Shown one piece after another: positions 20,694 to 30,892 of a stretch of 64,000 nt of DNA. Under the pieces are notes generated by a model. The model made no database searches. It was not told where the DNA came from and worked only from the letters and a program-made list of their open reading frames with translations. The stretch comes from Leptobrachium leishanense (taxonomy: Eukaryota > Chordata > Amphibia > Anura > Megophryidae), in the NCBI GenBank assembly GCA_009667805.1, contig CM019063.1, positions 58,264,881 to 58,328,880 on the forward strand, written 5' to 3'. A program made the translations under genes and the position numbers. The stretch's first letter is position 1, and every line of letters begins with the position of its first letter.

Positions 20694-21732
20694 GTCCAGT
20701 GCCCAGATAGATACAGAACCTCCACCATAGCTGAGAGCGAAAGTATAAATATGGTTGGATGAGGATGTCATTATCTGGCGTCCTATTCAGTACGCTGCAG
20801 CCACAGAAGACCGGAAGTGGAGGTGGAGGTGCGCCATATCTGGCGTCCCATTCAGTATGCTGCAGCCACAGAAGACCGGAAGTGGAGGTGGAGGTGCGCC
20901 ATACCGGAAGCGGAAATGTATCATCGAAGTGGCGTCTGGAACGCAGGGCGGACGGTATTGTGACCCGCACGCCACATCTTGGAATTAATTATGACTCTCA
21001 GCCACTATTTAAGCCGGGAACAACGGAACCAGATTAATTCGATTGATAAGGCCTGCAGATGCGGGCGAAACGCGTCTCGATTTGTAATTAATAAATTTTA
21101 TATTTTAATTATATTATTTTATTTCCATTTTTATTCCTTTGATTTATTTAATTTGATTCCTGAATACTGGACACATACTTAAGAAGGGACAGCAGCCTTT
21201 GGATCTCCACTTCTACGCCCCTGGGTCTCTACGCCGATACTCCTGGAATCTGAAGCAGTGCTCAATAGGTGGGACCCCCTAAAGTGACAAGAGGTCCAAA
21301 GTGCGATTACAGAACCACCCACAGTGGAGGTTCTGAAACACGTGAGTGTGCTTCTTTATAGTACATATACACTCTAGCTATACAGTACTGTACTATATAT
21401 TTTCTTTCTATTTGAGATATACTCTCCATCAAGATACAGCATCCATCATACGGGACAAGTGCATACCATACGGGTGAAGTCCCCCATAAAGAGACTTAAA
21501 GACGTACATCTAGAGTCTTGAAGACTCCCCACTTGTGAGTTGTATAACTATTAGTGTGTGGTCACCTGATTCCAGTATATACTGCGCAATGGTCTCCTTC
21601 TGTCTCCTCTTCTAGGATTACGGACTATTCTGATCTAAAGACCACGGACTTACCATCTACCACATTGGCTGTATTGATTACATTGTCTGTATATGTTTTA
21701 TGCGCTCCCATATACCTTGGTATTTTTTCTTA
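20694..21732. repeat. PLE inverted arm, right (5' side of the RT)
   Basis: Inverted copy of 16,705-17,743, running from GTCCAGTGCCCAGATAG to TTGGTATTTTTTCTTA. Its hammerhead-like motif is on the plus strand, so it is antisense to the RT. Confidence 0.9.
21036..21083 (+). ncRNA. Hammerhead-like ribozyme motif, right arm
   Basis: The parts of a minimal hammerhead are in order. Stem I 5' strand is AATTCGA (21,036-21,042). The core is TTGATAA (21,043-21,049), then one extra G. Stem II is GCCTGC/GCGGGC with loop AGAT (21,051-21,066). GAAA is at 21,067-21,070. A 2-bp stem III is formed within ACGCGT. The cleavage triplet is GTC (21,074-21,076), and the stem I 3' strand is TCGATTT (21,077-21,083). 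The core differs from consensus CUGANGA at positions 3 (U) and 8 (A), which would still pair. Minimal hammerheads of this kind have been reported in PLE terminal repeats. Activity is not implied. Confidence 0.7.
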
Positions 21733-21842
21733 GTAGTTAGGAGTGGAGGATACACTCAGCTGGTGAGCTGCAATTATACAACCATCCTTCTCTATTTATA
21801 CTAATAAGCGCCTAAACACTCACCTTTTTAGGTTTTTACACA
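21733..21842. other. PLE extension outside the inverted arm
   Basis: A 110-bp stretch (begins GTAGTTAGGAGTGGAGG) between the right arm and the right target duplication. It is present at one end only, so it marks the more complete 5' terminal repeat of the element. Confidence 0.6.
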
Positions 21843-21856
21843 TTAAATCAAAGTAA
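21843..21856. repeat. PLE target-site duplication, right
   Basis: Second copy of TTAAATCAAAGTAA (see 16,694-16,707). Confidence 0.8.
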
Positions 21857-22024
21857 ACTACTGTTCTTCCAATAAATAAATGTTGTTTATCCAATAACCC
21901 CTTTTGTGTGAATTTCCTAGATCGCCAGAGAACTTTATCTGGTGAGCGTTAGCCGAGCCGAGTTAACGAACATAGCAAAGCATGCACAACCTCATATAGG
22001 TTCTAATGAACCAAAAACAGTTAA

Positions 22025-22435
22025 CCCCTTCAGTAGCAAGTGATTTTCCAAACAAACACAGTTAGTATCCAGTGATTTATTTTAGAAAATTATTTTAATT
22101 ATACAGTTATTTGTATTTGGGAATATTTCCAATATATTCCTTCCTGTAATAATCTATTTGGCAGGCCATCTGCTGGCCAACTGGAGTTACTGCAGTTCTG
22201 AGCTCCGTGCAGGATCAGCTGGAGAGAAGCCAATGAAACATATTCCCAGGAGTTTTTAAAAAGTGTTGACACCTCGGACATCATGCCCAGTGTGTCAAAA
22301 CTTAAGTTACACCTTCTGAAGCAAAAGCGCAAACAGAATTTGTTTGCAAAAAACAAATTTAATTTGCAGGATACAACGTAACCCCAGATTGGGTTCACAC
22401 TGTGTCTGCTACTGCTGATCACGGCAGCTAAGGGG
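22025..22435 (-). mobile_element. H-family MITE with TTAA duplication
   Basis: Flanked by TTAA at 22,021-22,024 and 22,436-22,439. Ends are CCCCTTCAGTAGC and GGCAGCTAAGGGG. The left part matches other H copies in reverse (AAGTGATTTTCC and following). 411 bp, with no transposase. The right part (TACTGCTGATCACGGCAG) resembles 58,396-58,469. Confidence 0.7.
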
Positions 22436-22439
22436 TTAA

Positions 22440-23435
22440 ACAAGTTTTAACAGTTTGAAATGTAACTGTAGTGAGTTGTTTGTGGGCACAAAAATCCCTT
22501 TGACCTGAGAGACGTTTTCAACATGTTTATCTAGACAATGCCGTAGTGTAATAGAATCCACAAATTACTTTGAGAAAGAACATTTTCTGCAGAACCTTTC
22601 CAAAAAGATAATCATTTCAAATTTGTTGAACTCGCAGCCGTGTCCTTCCATCCAAATTATTTGACATTTTGTATTTCGATAATTTCCTAGCCAGCTTCCC
22701 ATTTCCCTTGTTTGCAGCTTTACCTGCATTTGTAATGAGGCGTCCGTCAGAGTTAAATGTTACGTGCGTCCAGCTGCTCTAGAGCAGTAACTGTGAGCAG
22801 CTGCTCTATCTCTCCACGGTTTCACAAACATCCGCACGTTTTTAATAACTAGTTGTCATGTTCTGTTCCTATCCTAAAGTGTGGGAAGGATCATCACCCA
22901 ATGAACAAATCATTACATTAAGTGAGAAAAAGAGCGGTTTGTGAGGGTCCTGAGGACGAGCAACGGCACTAATGGTGTGTTCTACGGTGGTGCCCGCTCA
23001 GGTCTCACAATGCTTTAGCTCGATTGTTCCATTACAGGGACGAATGCTCCATATGCAAATCAGACGCTATCACCCAGAAAGGGCGGCCAGTACTGCATGC
23101 CAAGGATGTCATCCCTGCACGAGAGGTGCAGCAACCCCCGACGCTCATTTACATCAAATGCTGAAAGGAAAAATAATGAGGCTTATGATAAAACAAAATA
23201 TACATAGATCTGTTATCTTACCATACGGAGGACCAGAAAAATCACAATCAGCCCAGGCAGGCTGCGGGGCCCCATGTTCTGCTTTGTCACCAAAATTGAG
23301 ACAAGTTGAGCATATCAGCAATGTTTTATAGGTGGGGCACGTAGTCCTGCGGCAATTGGCTGAAATGCAGAGCAAGAGATCAGCTGGGAGGATTTTAGGA
23401 TCTCTCACCTGACCTTCACAGCCATAGTACCAACA
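22440..23435. other. No recognised gene
   Basis: Mixed sequence. The region 22,970-23,330 is GC-richer and has ORFs on both strands, without any family I recognise. Nothing else supported. Confidence 0.4.
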
Positions 23436-23468
23436 TTATATCCGCCAATCTGGGGCTGCTCTTTTGGA
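23436..23468. repeat. 33-bp target duplication of an L1 fragment, left
   Basis: This 33-bp stretch (core CCGCCAATCTGGGGCTGCTC) is repeated at 24,871-24,903 with one mismatch. The pair encloses a poly-T-headed insertion. Confidence 0.85.
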
Positions 23469-24870
23469 CTTTTTTTTTTTTTTAAATACTTTATTTTAGA
23501 ACACCGGAACATTTGCACAGTAATACAATCTCATTAACATGCGAGAATAGAAATTCCGAACATTCATTTTATTTTCCAACACAATAAAAAGCCAGAGGGG
23601 CCAAAACAGAGAAGAAAAAAAAGAATAGACAAGAAAGGGGGGGGGGAAGGAAGAGGATGCGCAGTGAAAAATATTCCATTTGTTATATATACTGTATATA
23701 TGTAGATATATAAATTAATTACTGACCAGTGGCATTTGCTGATAGATTTTGAATTACTATTACAGATGGTTACAGGAGACAAATGGGACATTTAGAAACT
23801 CACATTCCGATAGACATTTCTAGTCTCACAAACAAAGAATGGACAACTTGAAACCTTTCTTTTAGATAGTTGGGGGCAGGTAATTAGAGTTTCCTCAACA
23901 TTCCTGAACACAGATGGCATCTATCAGTTAAGCTATCAGTGAACCACAGGAAGTCACACACAAGTGTTAAGTATCAGTCGTTCAAGAGAGAACAAAGAGC
24001 TGCTTTGCACGCAGACTTGAAAAACACATTTTTTTCCTATAGGATATTGTATATCATGTGTGGTACCTAAAACCAATAGTTTTAACTTTATGGTAATAAG
24101 CAGGATGAATTTAGAGGAAGGCGTGTATCGTATACTGTAAAGGACAATGTAACTGGTATTTTAGCCACCAATTCATTAAACCAACTTGAAGGCTCCAGCA
24201 ATAGTAACATCGGTCATACAAAGCAAACACATTACCTCTGAAAAAGGGAGTTTTGAGCTGTGCAACAACTTTCAAAGACAAACTTTATATCTTGCCACAA
24301 TTATTGCTGCTCTGAATTGGTCCTGTAACTTTTATTTTTATTCTACATACAGAATGCTAAGAATCGAAGTGTCGGATTGTATAAATAAATATACAGCTTT
24401 CTACAAAAGTAATTTGTCTGTCTTCTTCTGTATCCTGCCGTGAAAAGTATACATCAATATCTTTGGAAGAGACCCAGAAACAGGAATCCTTCATGCAGAA
24501 CCAAAGACTTACATTTAGACCTAAGACTCAGTTCTTATTTATTAGCTCCTCTGGAGCTATCATAAGCCGAATAAACCAAGCAACTGAAACAGTCTGAGGT
24601 TTGGGTCCACTTCAGTCCAAGTGTGGCCACCTACCTCAGATAAAAGATACCTGAGTATCCCATTCGTCCCATATTTTACAAAACGTGGGCATAGTATGAT
24701 GAACTTTAGCCGATAATTCATTCATTAATTGGAAATGTTCCATTATTTGATACAAAAGTCTCTGTGATGGTAAACAGGGAGACCTCCATTTCTCTGCGAT
24801 ACCCTTCCGCGCGGCTAGAAATATCTTCGCCAATAAGACGATTTTGAGAACGTATCAATAGTACCGACCT
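23469..24870 (-). mobile_element. 5'-truncated L1-type LINE (minus strand)
   Basis: On the minus strand this 1.4-kb insertion ends in AATAAA (the complement of TTTATT near 23,498) followed by a poly-A of about 15 nt, seen here as poly-T at 23,470-23,484. The 33-bp duplications on both sides confirm target-primed insertion. It contains the C-terminal end of an ORF2 and a long 3' UTR. Confidence 0.8.
24636..24833 (-). pseudogene. L1 ORF2 C-terminal tail
   Basis: About 65 residues of the L1 ORF2 C-terminus, with the characteristic FLAARKGIAEKWRSP and, further on, a KIWDEWD segment. This region follows the zinc knuckle in L1 ORF2 proteins. All catalytic domains are missing through 5' truncation. 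Confidence 0.6.
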
Positions 24871-24903
24871 TTATATCCGCCAATCTGGGGCTGCTCATTT
24901 GGA

Positions 24904-25059
24904 TTTATGATATAGCACCTGGTCCTGTTTCGTAAGAATTGTTATAAAATACAATTATTTTCACAAGTGTAGCATTTCCATGCTAATCTAGCCTGGGTGA
25001 TTGAATACTACGAGACGGCGAGTACATAGTGAGGTGTGTTAATATATTTTCAATGTCTG
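24904..25059. other. No recognised feature
   Basis: Short spacer between the L1 duplication and the Tc1 relic. Confidence 0.4.
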
Positions 25060-25600
25060 ATAGACACTACATGGCAAAAAAAATTCACCACCTGCCATAC
25101 AAGCCTTTCATGATCTGGGGTCGCTTCAGCTGATCAGTTCTGCAACTTGAGCTCCCAAAAAATGAGGTCATGTGACTCCCTGAACATACTGAATGAGCAG
25201 GTTTTTCCATCAATGGGTTTTTTTCTCCCCTGATGGCACAGCAGGCATATTCCAAGATGGCAATGCCAGGATTCATCGGGCTCAAATTGTGCAAGAGTGG
25301 TTCAGGGAGCATGAGACATCATTTTCACACATGGACTGACCACCGCACAGTCCAGACCTTAACCCCATTGAGAATCTTTGGGATAATGCGCTGGAGAAGA
25401 CTATACGCAGCGCTGCGACTCTCCCATCATCGATACAAGATCTTGGCCACAAATTAATGCCACTCTGGACGCAAATATGCCGAGACATTGCATGAGCTTA
25501 TTGGAACAGGGAATGTGAGCAAAACAAAGCCAAAGGCGACTCAACGAAATATTAGTGTGTGCTCGTTTTTCCTTTTTTGGGCTAGACAGTGTATTTCTCA
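25060..25600 (+). pseudogene. Tc1/mariner transposase C-terminal remnant
   Basis: The plus strand reads the C-terminal half of a Tc1-type DDE transposase. Visible are [15 protein letters not shown], then SPDLNPIENLWD, the signature around the last catalytic acid of Tc1 elements, then LEKTIRSAATLPSS. A TGA replaces the tryptophan normally found before the PP(H/A)SPDLNP motif, and a second TGA follows in the tail. The 5' part is truncated and shifted. Tc1 transposases cut and paste at TA sites; this copy cannot be active. A 110-bp fragment of the same family lies at 6,590-6,700. Confidence 0.85.
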
Positions 25601-25870
25601 TGCTTATTTTCTTTATTATTTGGATCACCTGTAATTTAGTTAGGTGTCTTATTTTTTAAGGTTTTTACACAAATAAGAAATATCCATTATGAACTGAGAT
25701 AACAAGGACCAAGCCACTAAATGTGGTTGGCTGTTATATGTTGTTATATTAGGAGGGGTTTATAAAGCATAGAAAAGTTATGTTTGGGTGGGTTTCAGGA
25801 TGGAAAAAAAGCAGTGAGGTGACTAGAGTATATAGTAATTTGATTTTACCGTCTGGATCTCTCATTTTAA

Positions 25871-26309
25871 CCCCTTCACTACAGAGATCGAGATATCTTC
25901 GGCTTCAAAGGCACCACCTGGTGCACCGATATCTCCATCTGCTTATCTGCAGCCCAAAAGCAAAAGAAATTGGTTTACTAGTTTCATTTGCTTTTGGCCT
26001 GCAGAAGGTGCCCCCAAAGTTTTAGTCCTGTGGACATTATGCCCAAAGAGTTACAACTGTAAAATCAGCTGCTGTATGCTCTAAAATATATAGCTTTCAG
26101 CAGCCGATGCAGGGGGAAAAAACAAACATAGACCTGCTGTTCAAACCTCTGTAACTCAATTTGGCAGTAAATGGCACCATCTACTGGTCAAATAGGTTAT
26201 TTACAGTAATAGCTATTTATTACTGGATAATTAATAAAAAATGATTTTAAACAAAAAACCACTGGTTTCTGACAATGTTTTTTTGGAAAATCACTTTGTA
26301 GTGAAGGGG
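25871..26309 (+). mobile_element. H-family MITE, best preserved copy
   Basis: 439 bp flanked by TTAA (25,867-25,870 and 26,310-26,313). TIR is CCCCTTCACTAC on the left and GTAGTGAAGGGG on the right, a perfect 12-bp match. Internal landmarks are GATATCTTCGGCTTC, TGGCACCATCTACTGGTC and CACTGGTTTCTGACAATG. It serves as the reference for the copies at 13,300, 22,025, 40,742/56,555 and 61,312. The pattern suggests piggyBac or Kolobok. Confidence 0.8.
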
Positions 26310-26313
26310 TTAA

Positions 26314-26560
26314 TACAGAAGCATATTTAAACGTATACAAGAGAGCAACAGTATTGTTGGTTGTGTAAAGACCTCCAAATTAATTTGATAGAAAATAATC
26401 CCTGATTCAAGACAGCTGCATCTGATACAGATTCTAGAAACCTGTTTTTTGATGAATAATATGGGAACAAAAATGTACAAAAGGAATGTGTCTTGTTTTC
26501 TTGGTCACAGCATTATTCTGGGTGTTCCACCGACGATCAGCCGCCAAAAATAGCCATTCT
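26314..26560. other. No recognised feature
   Basis: Short unique-looking interval. Confidence 0.35.
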
Positions 26561-27145
26561 GTCGCTGAACTGGGAGTAAAAAAACAATTGAACGCAATTT
26601 TTAAAAGGCGTTTAAAACAAGAAAAATGCATGAAAATAATAAAAAAAGATCCTATAAAAAATATTAAAAAAGGTCTGTTACAGAACTTAAAAAAAAGGCG
26701 TTTAAAAGAATGGGAATCAAACATTTTGCCGAAAAAATCCAGAAAAATTCCTGAAAAATTTAATTAAAAAAATAAATAAATGAAGACTTTTTGTTGAACA
26801 GCTGAATAAAAAAATAATAAAAACCATTATATTTTTTACATTGAAACCTGTGGGATTCGCCGGTTTAAACCTGTCGAACTGAAGCACCAAAAATCTGATA
26901 ATTTTTCCAACTCTTCGGTGCAGTTTGGTGTTCACTAAATAGATTAACCATTAGCTTCTCTAAGGGGAATTTCACAGCTGGCGAAGGTCGCCAATTTGTG
27001 ACGATCTGAGCTGAACTGCACCGAATTTCGGTGGCAATTCGCCAATATTTGAATATCTGAATTGCCATGAAGTTGCGCTGAATGGTGAAATTCACTGTTC
27101 GGAGCAATTCGGTGGCAAGCTCGGCTCTTATTGAATAAACCCTTA
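26561..27145 (-). repeat. TIR element family B, inverse copy
   Basis: A-rich left part (GGCGTTTAAAACAAG and similar) and a right part ending GGCTCTTATTGAATAAACCC. It matches 39,340-40,180 over most of its length in the same orientation, and 12,785-13,015 in reverse. Short translated ORFs are by-products of A-rich DNA. Confidence 0.6.
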
Positions 27146-27465
27146 TGTCTTTACATTATGTCAAGAAACAGTGTCCAAATTGAGTAGATGGGGATCTAAA
27201 AGATGGACAAGCAGGACCGATTAATCTAGCCAGTAGCCTGCATCGATACATATCTTTCTGAACCAATTGAACGGTTGATTCATTATTAAGGTAAATTTCT
27301 TTGTATTGTTGTACTATCCACTTTGACTAACACAATCAAGTTAACTCTATCTTCAAAAGCACCACCATGTGTCCAAGAAAGAGTTAACTCAATCTGGGAA
27401 TATGCTGCATGCATTTCATTAATTGCAAACAGATTTAATTTACAAATGGGCTCCAGAATGTGTTC
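27146..27465. other. No recognised feature
   Basis: Unique-looking sequence before the retroposon target site. Confidence 0.4.
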
Positions 27466-27479
27466 ATAAACTTAAAGTA

Positions 27480-29027
27480 GGGGGCGGAGCTGACTACCAA
27501 CGGGACAGGACGCATTCTGCTGAGCTCTGTGGCTGACCTCTTGTTTTTGTACCATTTTGCGTCCCCCCGTTTGGTTTGAGACCTTCTCTGTGGTGCCTAG
27601 CCTCCCGAGGTTGGGGTGCTAGTGCTGAGCTGACTTGTGGGGTTCCCTGACGGATTTGGGGACCGACCTGGGTTTCGGGCCTAGTTGCGGCCTGCTCTTG
27701 GCGGCCATTTCTGGAGCCTGCTGCCTCGATTTGGACTGCTACCCTGTCACAGGTCCTCGTGCGCATCGCCAACCACCCTCTTATCCCGGAGGCTGCCCTG
27801 CTTGTCAGAACGGATGACTAACCCGGATCTGATCCTACTCACGCGGGGTGTGCTGGCAGCCCTCATGGCGCAGTTCCGTGAGGCCTGGTTGCTGGACAGA
27901 CGTGAGGCTGGCTGGTGTTCTGAGGTGGTCCTGCCGCTGGTGGATGCTGTGTGGCCCGAGGTGGAACCGATGGATGTGGAGCCCTGCGGCACTCCTGATG
28001 ATGACTCTGGCGACTTGGACCCCCCGACCAAGGGCGATGCGGACTCACCTGGGACCGGAGTCCAGTCCCCCGACTGCTGGAGTCCGATGTGGCGTGTGGA
28101 CGTCCTGCCTTCCTCTCAAGCCCTGGAGTGGTGGGATGATGGCGGATGTCCTGCTGCTGCTGCGGCTTTGCTGCAGGCTCGGCGTCATGCAGGTCTCCCT
28201 TCTACTGCTGAACTGGGGTACCGTGGCACTGATCATGCGGCCCTGGTTGCGGGGGTTTGCGGGGTCGGTATCATATGTGCTTTTTTACCTCTGGACACTG
28301 GTTGAGAACTGTACCGTCCCTGCTGATTCCTGCCGTTCTCCCCTATTGCTGACCCAGGACCTGTGCCCTACACCCCTTTACTGCGGAGACCCCCGTTGAT
28401 GGATCACTATTGCACCCCCTGTTCGGGCGCTCAACTTTCTAGCGGACTGTTTTGTCGGTTTGTGTGATTTGTCCGAATTTATTGGGGCGCCGGGATTCTC
28501 CAGACCCTCTCCCCCCCCCCCATCTCCTTTTTTTTTTTTTTTTTTATCTATGTGTGTGTGTGGGACAATGGGTTGTCCTGGGTGCGCCACCTGTGCGGCA
28601 ACCATGGCTCTGGCCGTATCTCTTGGCCCCAGGTCTCCCGGTCCTCTGGCCTCTTCCGTGGCCCTTGGTCCTTTATTGGGTTGCCGGGGTGCGCCAGGAA
28701 TGCCTTTTTCCTGGACAGTCCCCACCCGCCCTTTTTTTTTTTTTTTTATATATTATTTTTTCTCCCCCTTATTTCTCCCCCTTTACCTCACCTGGTTTTT
28801 CCCTGAAGCCCTCCTGCGACTCCACCCGGCTCATTTGTGTTATACACCCGGACTGTTCTTTTTATTTTATTTTCCTTGATGCCTACCTTGCTGCCCATTG
28901 TCATTATTTGTTTTGGTTTTGTTTATATATTATTTTTTGGATGACATGTCTTGGCCCTGCGAGGCCACTTTCTGGCTATTTGCCTGCTGTTTCTGTCTGT
29001 GCAACTTCAAAAATAAAGAATTTAAAT
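27480..29027 (+). mobile_element. Compact L1-like retroposon with 14-bp duplication
   Basis: Flanked by ATAAACTTAAAGTA at 27,466-27,479 and 29,028-29,041. It begins GGGGGCGGAGCTGAC, the kind of start seen in vertebrate L1 5' UTRs (compare GGGGGGTGTGGCCTGAAC at the L1 at 61,405). It ends with AATAAAGAATTTAAAT and no long poly-A. Internal runs of C and T occur at about 28,510-28,545 and 28,733-28,747. There is no reverse transcriptase. It is most likely a nonautonomous derivative of an L1. Confidence 0.7.
27814..28305 (+). CDS. 163-residue ORF in the compact retroposon
   Basis: This ORF starts at the ATG of MTNPDLILLTRGVLAALM and runs uninterrupted to 28,305. The product is acidic in the middle (VEPMDVEPCGTPDDDSGD) and Ala/Leu-rich at the end. 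I recognise no domain; the coiled coil and RRM of L1 ORF1 are not evident. The frame is open for another 43 codons upstream. The alternative is a chance ORF in GC-rich DNA, which I cannot exclude. It is listed because it is the only long ORF in a structurally complete element. Confidence 0.3.
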   Translation: MTNPDLILLTRGVLAALMAQFREAWLLDRREAGWCSEVVLPLVDAVWPEVEPMDVEPCGTPDDDSGDLDPPTKGDADSPGTGVQSPDCWSPMWRVDVLPSSQALEWWDDGGCPAAAAALLQARRHAGLPSTAELGYRGTDHAALVAGVCGVGIICAFLPLDTG

Positions 29028-29044
29028 ATAAACTTAAAGTACAT

Positions 29045-29270
29045 TGGAAATTCTAGCTGATACACAGTAAATGTACCTGCTGGATTGAGTAGAGGCAACA
29101 TCACTGCTCTATAACCGTGGAGACACAGGTGCGAATCCCACCAGAGCACCTCTCCAGTAAGTGTCCTTGGGCAAGACACCTAACGGTACATATTCGCCAC
29201 CCAGGACGTACTTCAAAACAAGAGAAATCTCAATGTATCCTTTCTGGTAAAAAACTTTCTAAAAAAAAAA
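29045..29270 (+). mobile_element. tRNA-derived SINE with LINE-type tail
   Basis: The head resembles a tRNA (GAGTAGAGGCAACAT as an A-box region; GGTGCGAATCCCACC as a B box). The body contains CCTTGGGCAAGACACCTAAC (29,165-29,184), a conserved motif of vertebrate SINEs. The tail (GAGAAATCTCAATGTATCC then TTTCTGGTAAAA) matches the 3' tail sequences at 56,885-56,983 and near 30,900-30,940. RNA polymerase III would transcribe it, and a LINE sharing its tail would move it. Confidence 0.75.
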
Positions 29271-29393
29271 GTTTGACCTGCTTTCCTTTGGAGACTGGCT
29301 GCAATCTTGCCTGCAATATCAAGATTGACCAACAGAGGGAGCCCTCTGCCTGTAAAATATTGTAAACACTATAAATGATAATTTATTAGACCA

Positions 29394-29575
29394 GTGTTTC
29401 CCAAACCTGTCCTCAGGACTGTCTAACAGGCCAGATTTTGAAGATCACCTTGGGGGAATTCAGACTGAATCCTGCAATCACGGAGCAGCAAATCATATCA
29501 CCAGTGCTGTGCTTCAGATACCTTGCAAACCTGGCCTGTTAGCGGTATCTGAGGTCAGGTTTGAGAACCATTAAT
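29394..29575. repeat. hAT-like MITE remnant
   Basis: It begins CAGTGTTTCCCAAACCTGTC and ends near GTCAGGTTTGAGAACCATTA, inverted ends of the hAT-type CAGTG(G)TTCCCAAACC form. Right-hand bases are degraded and no 8-bp duplication is visible. Confidence 0.5.
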
Positions 29576-30611
29576 TTGCACTGTACGTATTTATATGTAT
29601 GCAGGTTTGTGTTTAGGAGTGTTTGTGTATGTTTATGTGTGATGATTAGAGTTAAAGGGTAAAGGTGTAATTTAAAGTGGTTTTCCATAAGACTATTGGC
29701 TCATACCAGTGGTTTTGTAGAAACCACTTGGCAGCGCATGGGTTTGAGTTATTCCTTAGACATAAGCAGTTTGAAAAGTGTGATAAAAGAATAAAATATT
29801 ATCTGATCAGAATTAAAACCCTCGGTTTGTTTGTGAGTTTTAGCTGGCTATGTATCATGTACCTGACATTACCTAGAGGAATGTTTCTACCAAACTTTCA
29901 TCAAGCATTTGATTAAATTTATCTATGTTCTCCCTAGAACAAAAAACAGTCAAGTGTCACCGTTTTTAAGGAACAAGAAAAGATTTTAGAAAAGAAATTG
30001 GTTACAAATAAATAATTCATGTTTCAATGTGTGAGCACAATTTCAATAACATGATTACAATTCATGATGACAAATCTACCAGGAGACATTGTTTAGTCTA
30101 CGTCTTCGGGCATCTTTACAATTTTTTTTTCTTGGAACACTTTTTGAATTGGATTTAAATAAAACAAGCGTCTCATGACCTCCTCGAGACATCTCATTAA
30201 ACGCTCTCATTTATGAAGCTATTACAGAACACAGGGTTTTGATGCTACACAGCAAAATGAATAGCAATTTGGAATAATTGGTACAGAGAATGGACCAAAA
30301 ACCGCCAAACTCAAGTGCGTCTCCACTGATGACAAACACCTCTTCAATATGTTTTATTAAATGGTACTCTAACAGTCCAGACACTATTTTCAAGGAGAAA
30401 TTTGGAATAGGCATCCAAGTTTTGATGTGCTCATTCCAATTAATATTTAAAAGTTGGAGAATGCACTTAACCGTTTCCTACCCTAACCTTTCATTGTAGT
30501 TCTTATTGGGAAAAAATAAACTAGAAAGACTGGTGAGTAAAGCTTTACATACCATAGTGGTATCCCTTACTCTGACAACGCATACCTATTAAAGAGGTGT
30601 GTATGACCTAG
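29576..30611. other. No recognised feature
   Basis: AT-rich sequence without a supported gene or repeat. Confidence 0.4.
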
Positions 30612-30892
30612 CCCTAGGGTAACAAAAGGTTCAAATAGATCACTGTTGCATTACAGCTGCCAGGGAGAGGGCAGAATACAGGGAGAGGTCTGGATCACTC
30701 ACTACTGTACAAGGATAAGATTCAGGGGGTTATAATGACTGAAAATCCCTGTACAGTACAGATACAAGGTGTTACTGTAATATCCATACACAGGCATTAA
30801 GCCACATACAGATATTATTTTTATATTCTATTGGTATTTTTTGGTAGCTGCTTTGCCAATAAACTCATTATGATCGCTACAAAATACCATAA

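Larger units (their letters stand above)
16705..21842 (-). mobile_element. Penelope-like retroelement with inverted arms
   Basis: A 5.1-kb PLE with its coding strand on the minus strand. Two arms of 1,039 bp (16,705-17,743 and 20,694-21,732) are inverted copies of each other. Coordinates of paired bases sum to 38,437 at every point I checked, so the arms contain no net indels, and I saw no mismatch while comparing them by eye. The 2,950-bp loop carries two overlapping ORFs. A 110-bp extension (21,733-21,842) precedes the right target duplication. PLEs are known to carry terminal repeats in direct or inverted arrangement. The intact RT-endonuclease ORF and the near-identical arms suggest a recent insertion. 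Confidence 0.9.

Noticed and set aside
22972..23331. 119-codon ORF overlapping an 84-codon opposite ORF
   Set aside because: Both strands are open with no domain, composition signal or repeat partner. Not supportable as a gene.
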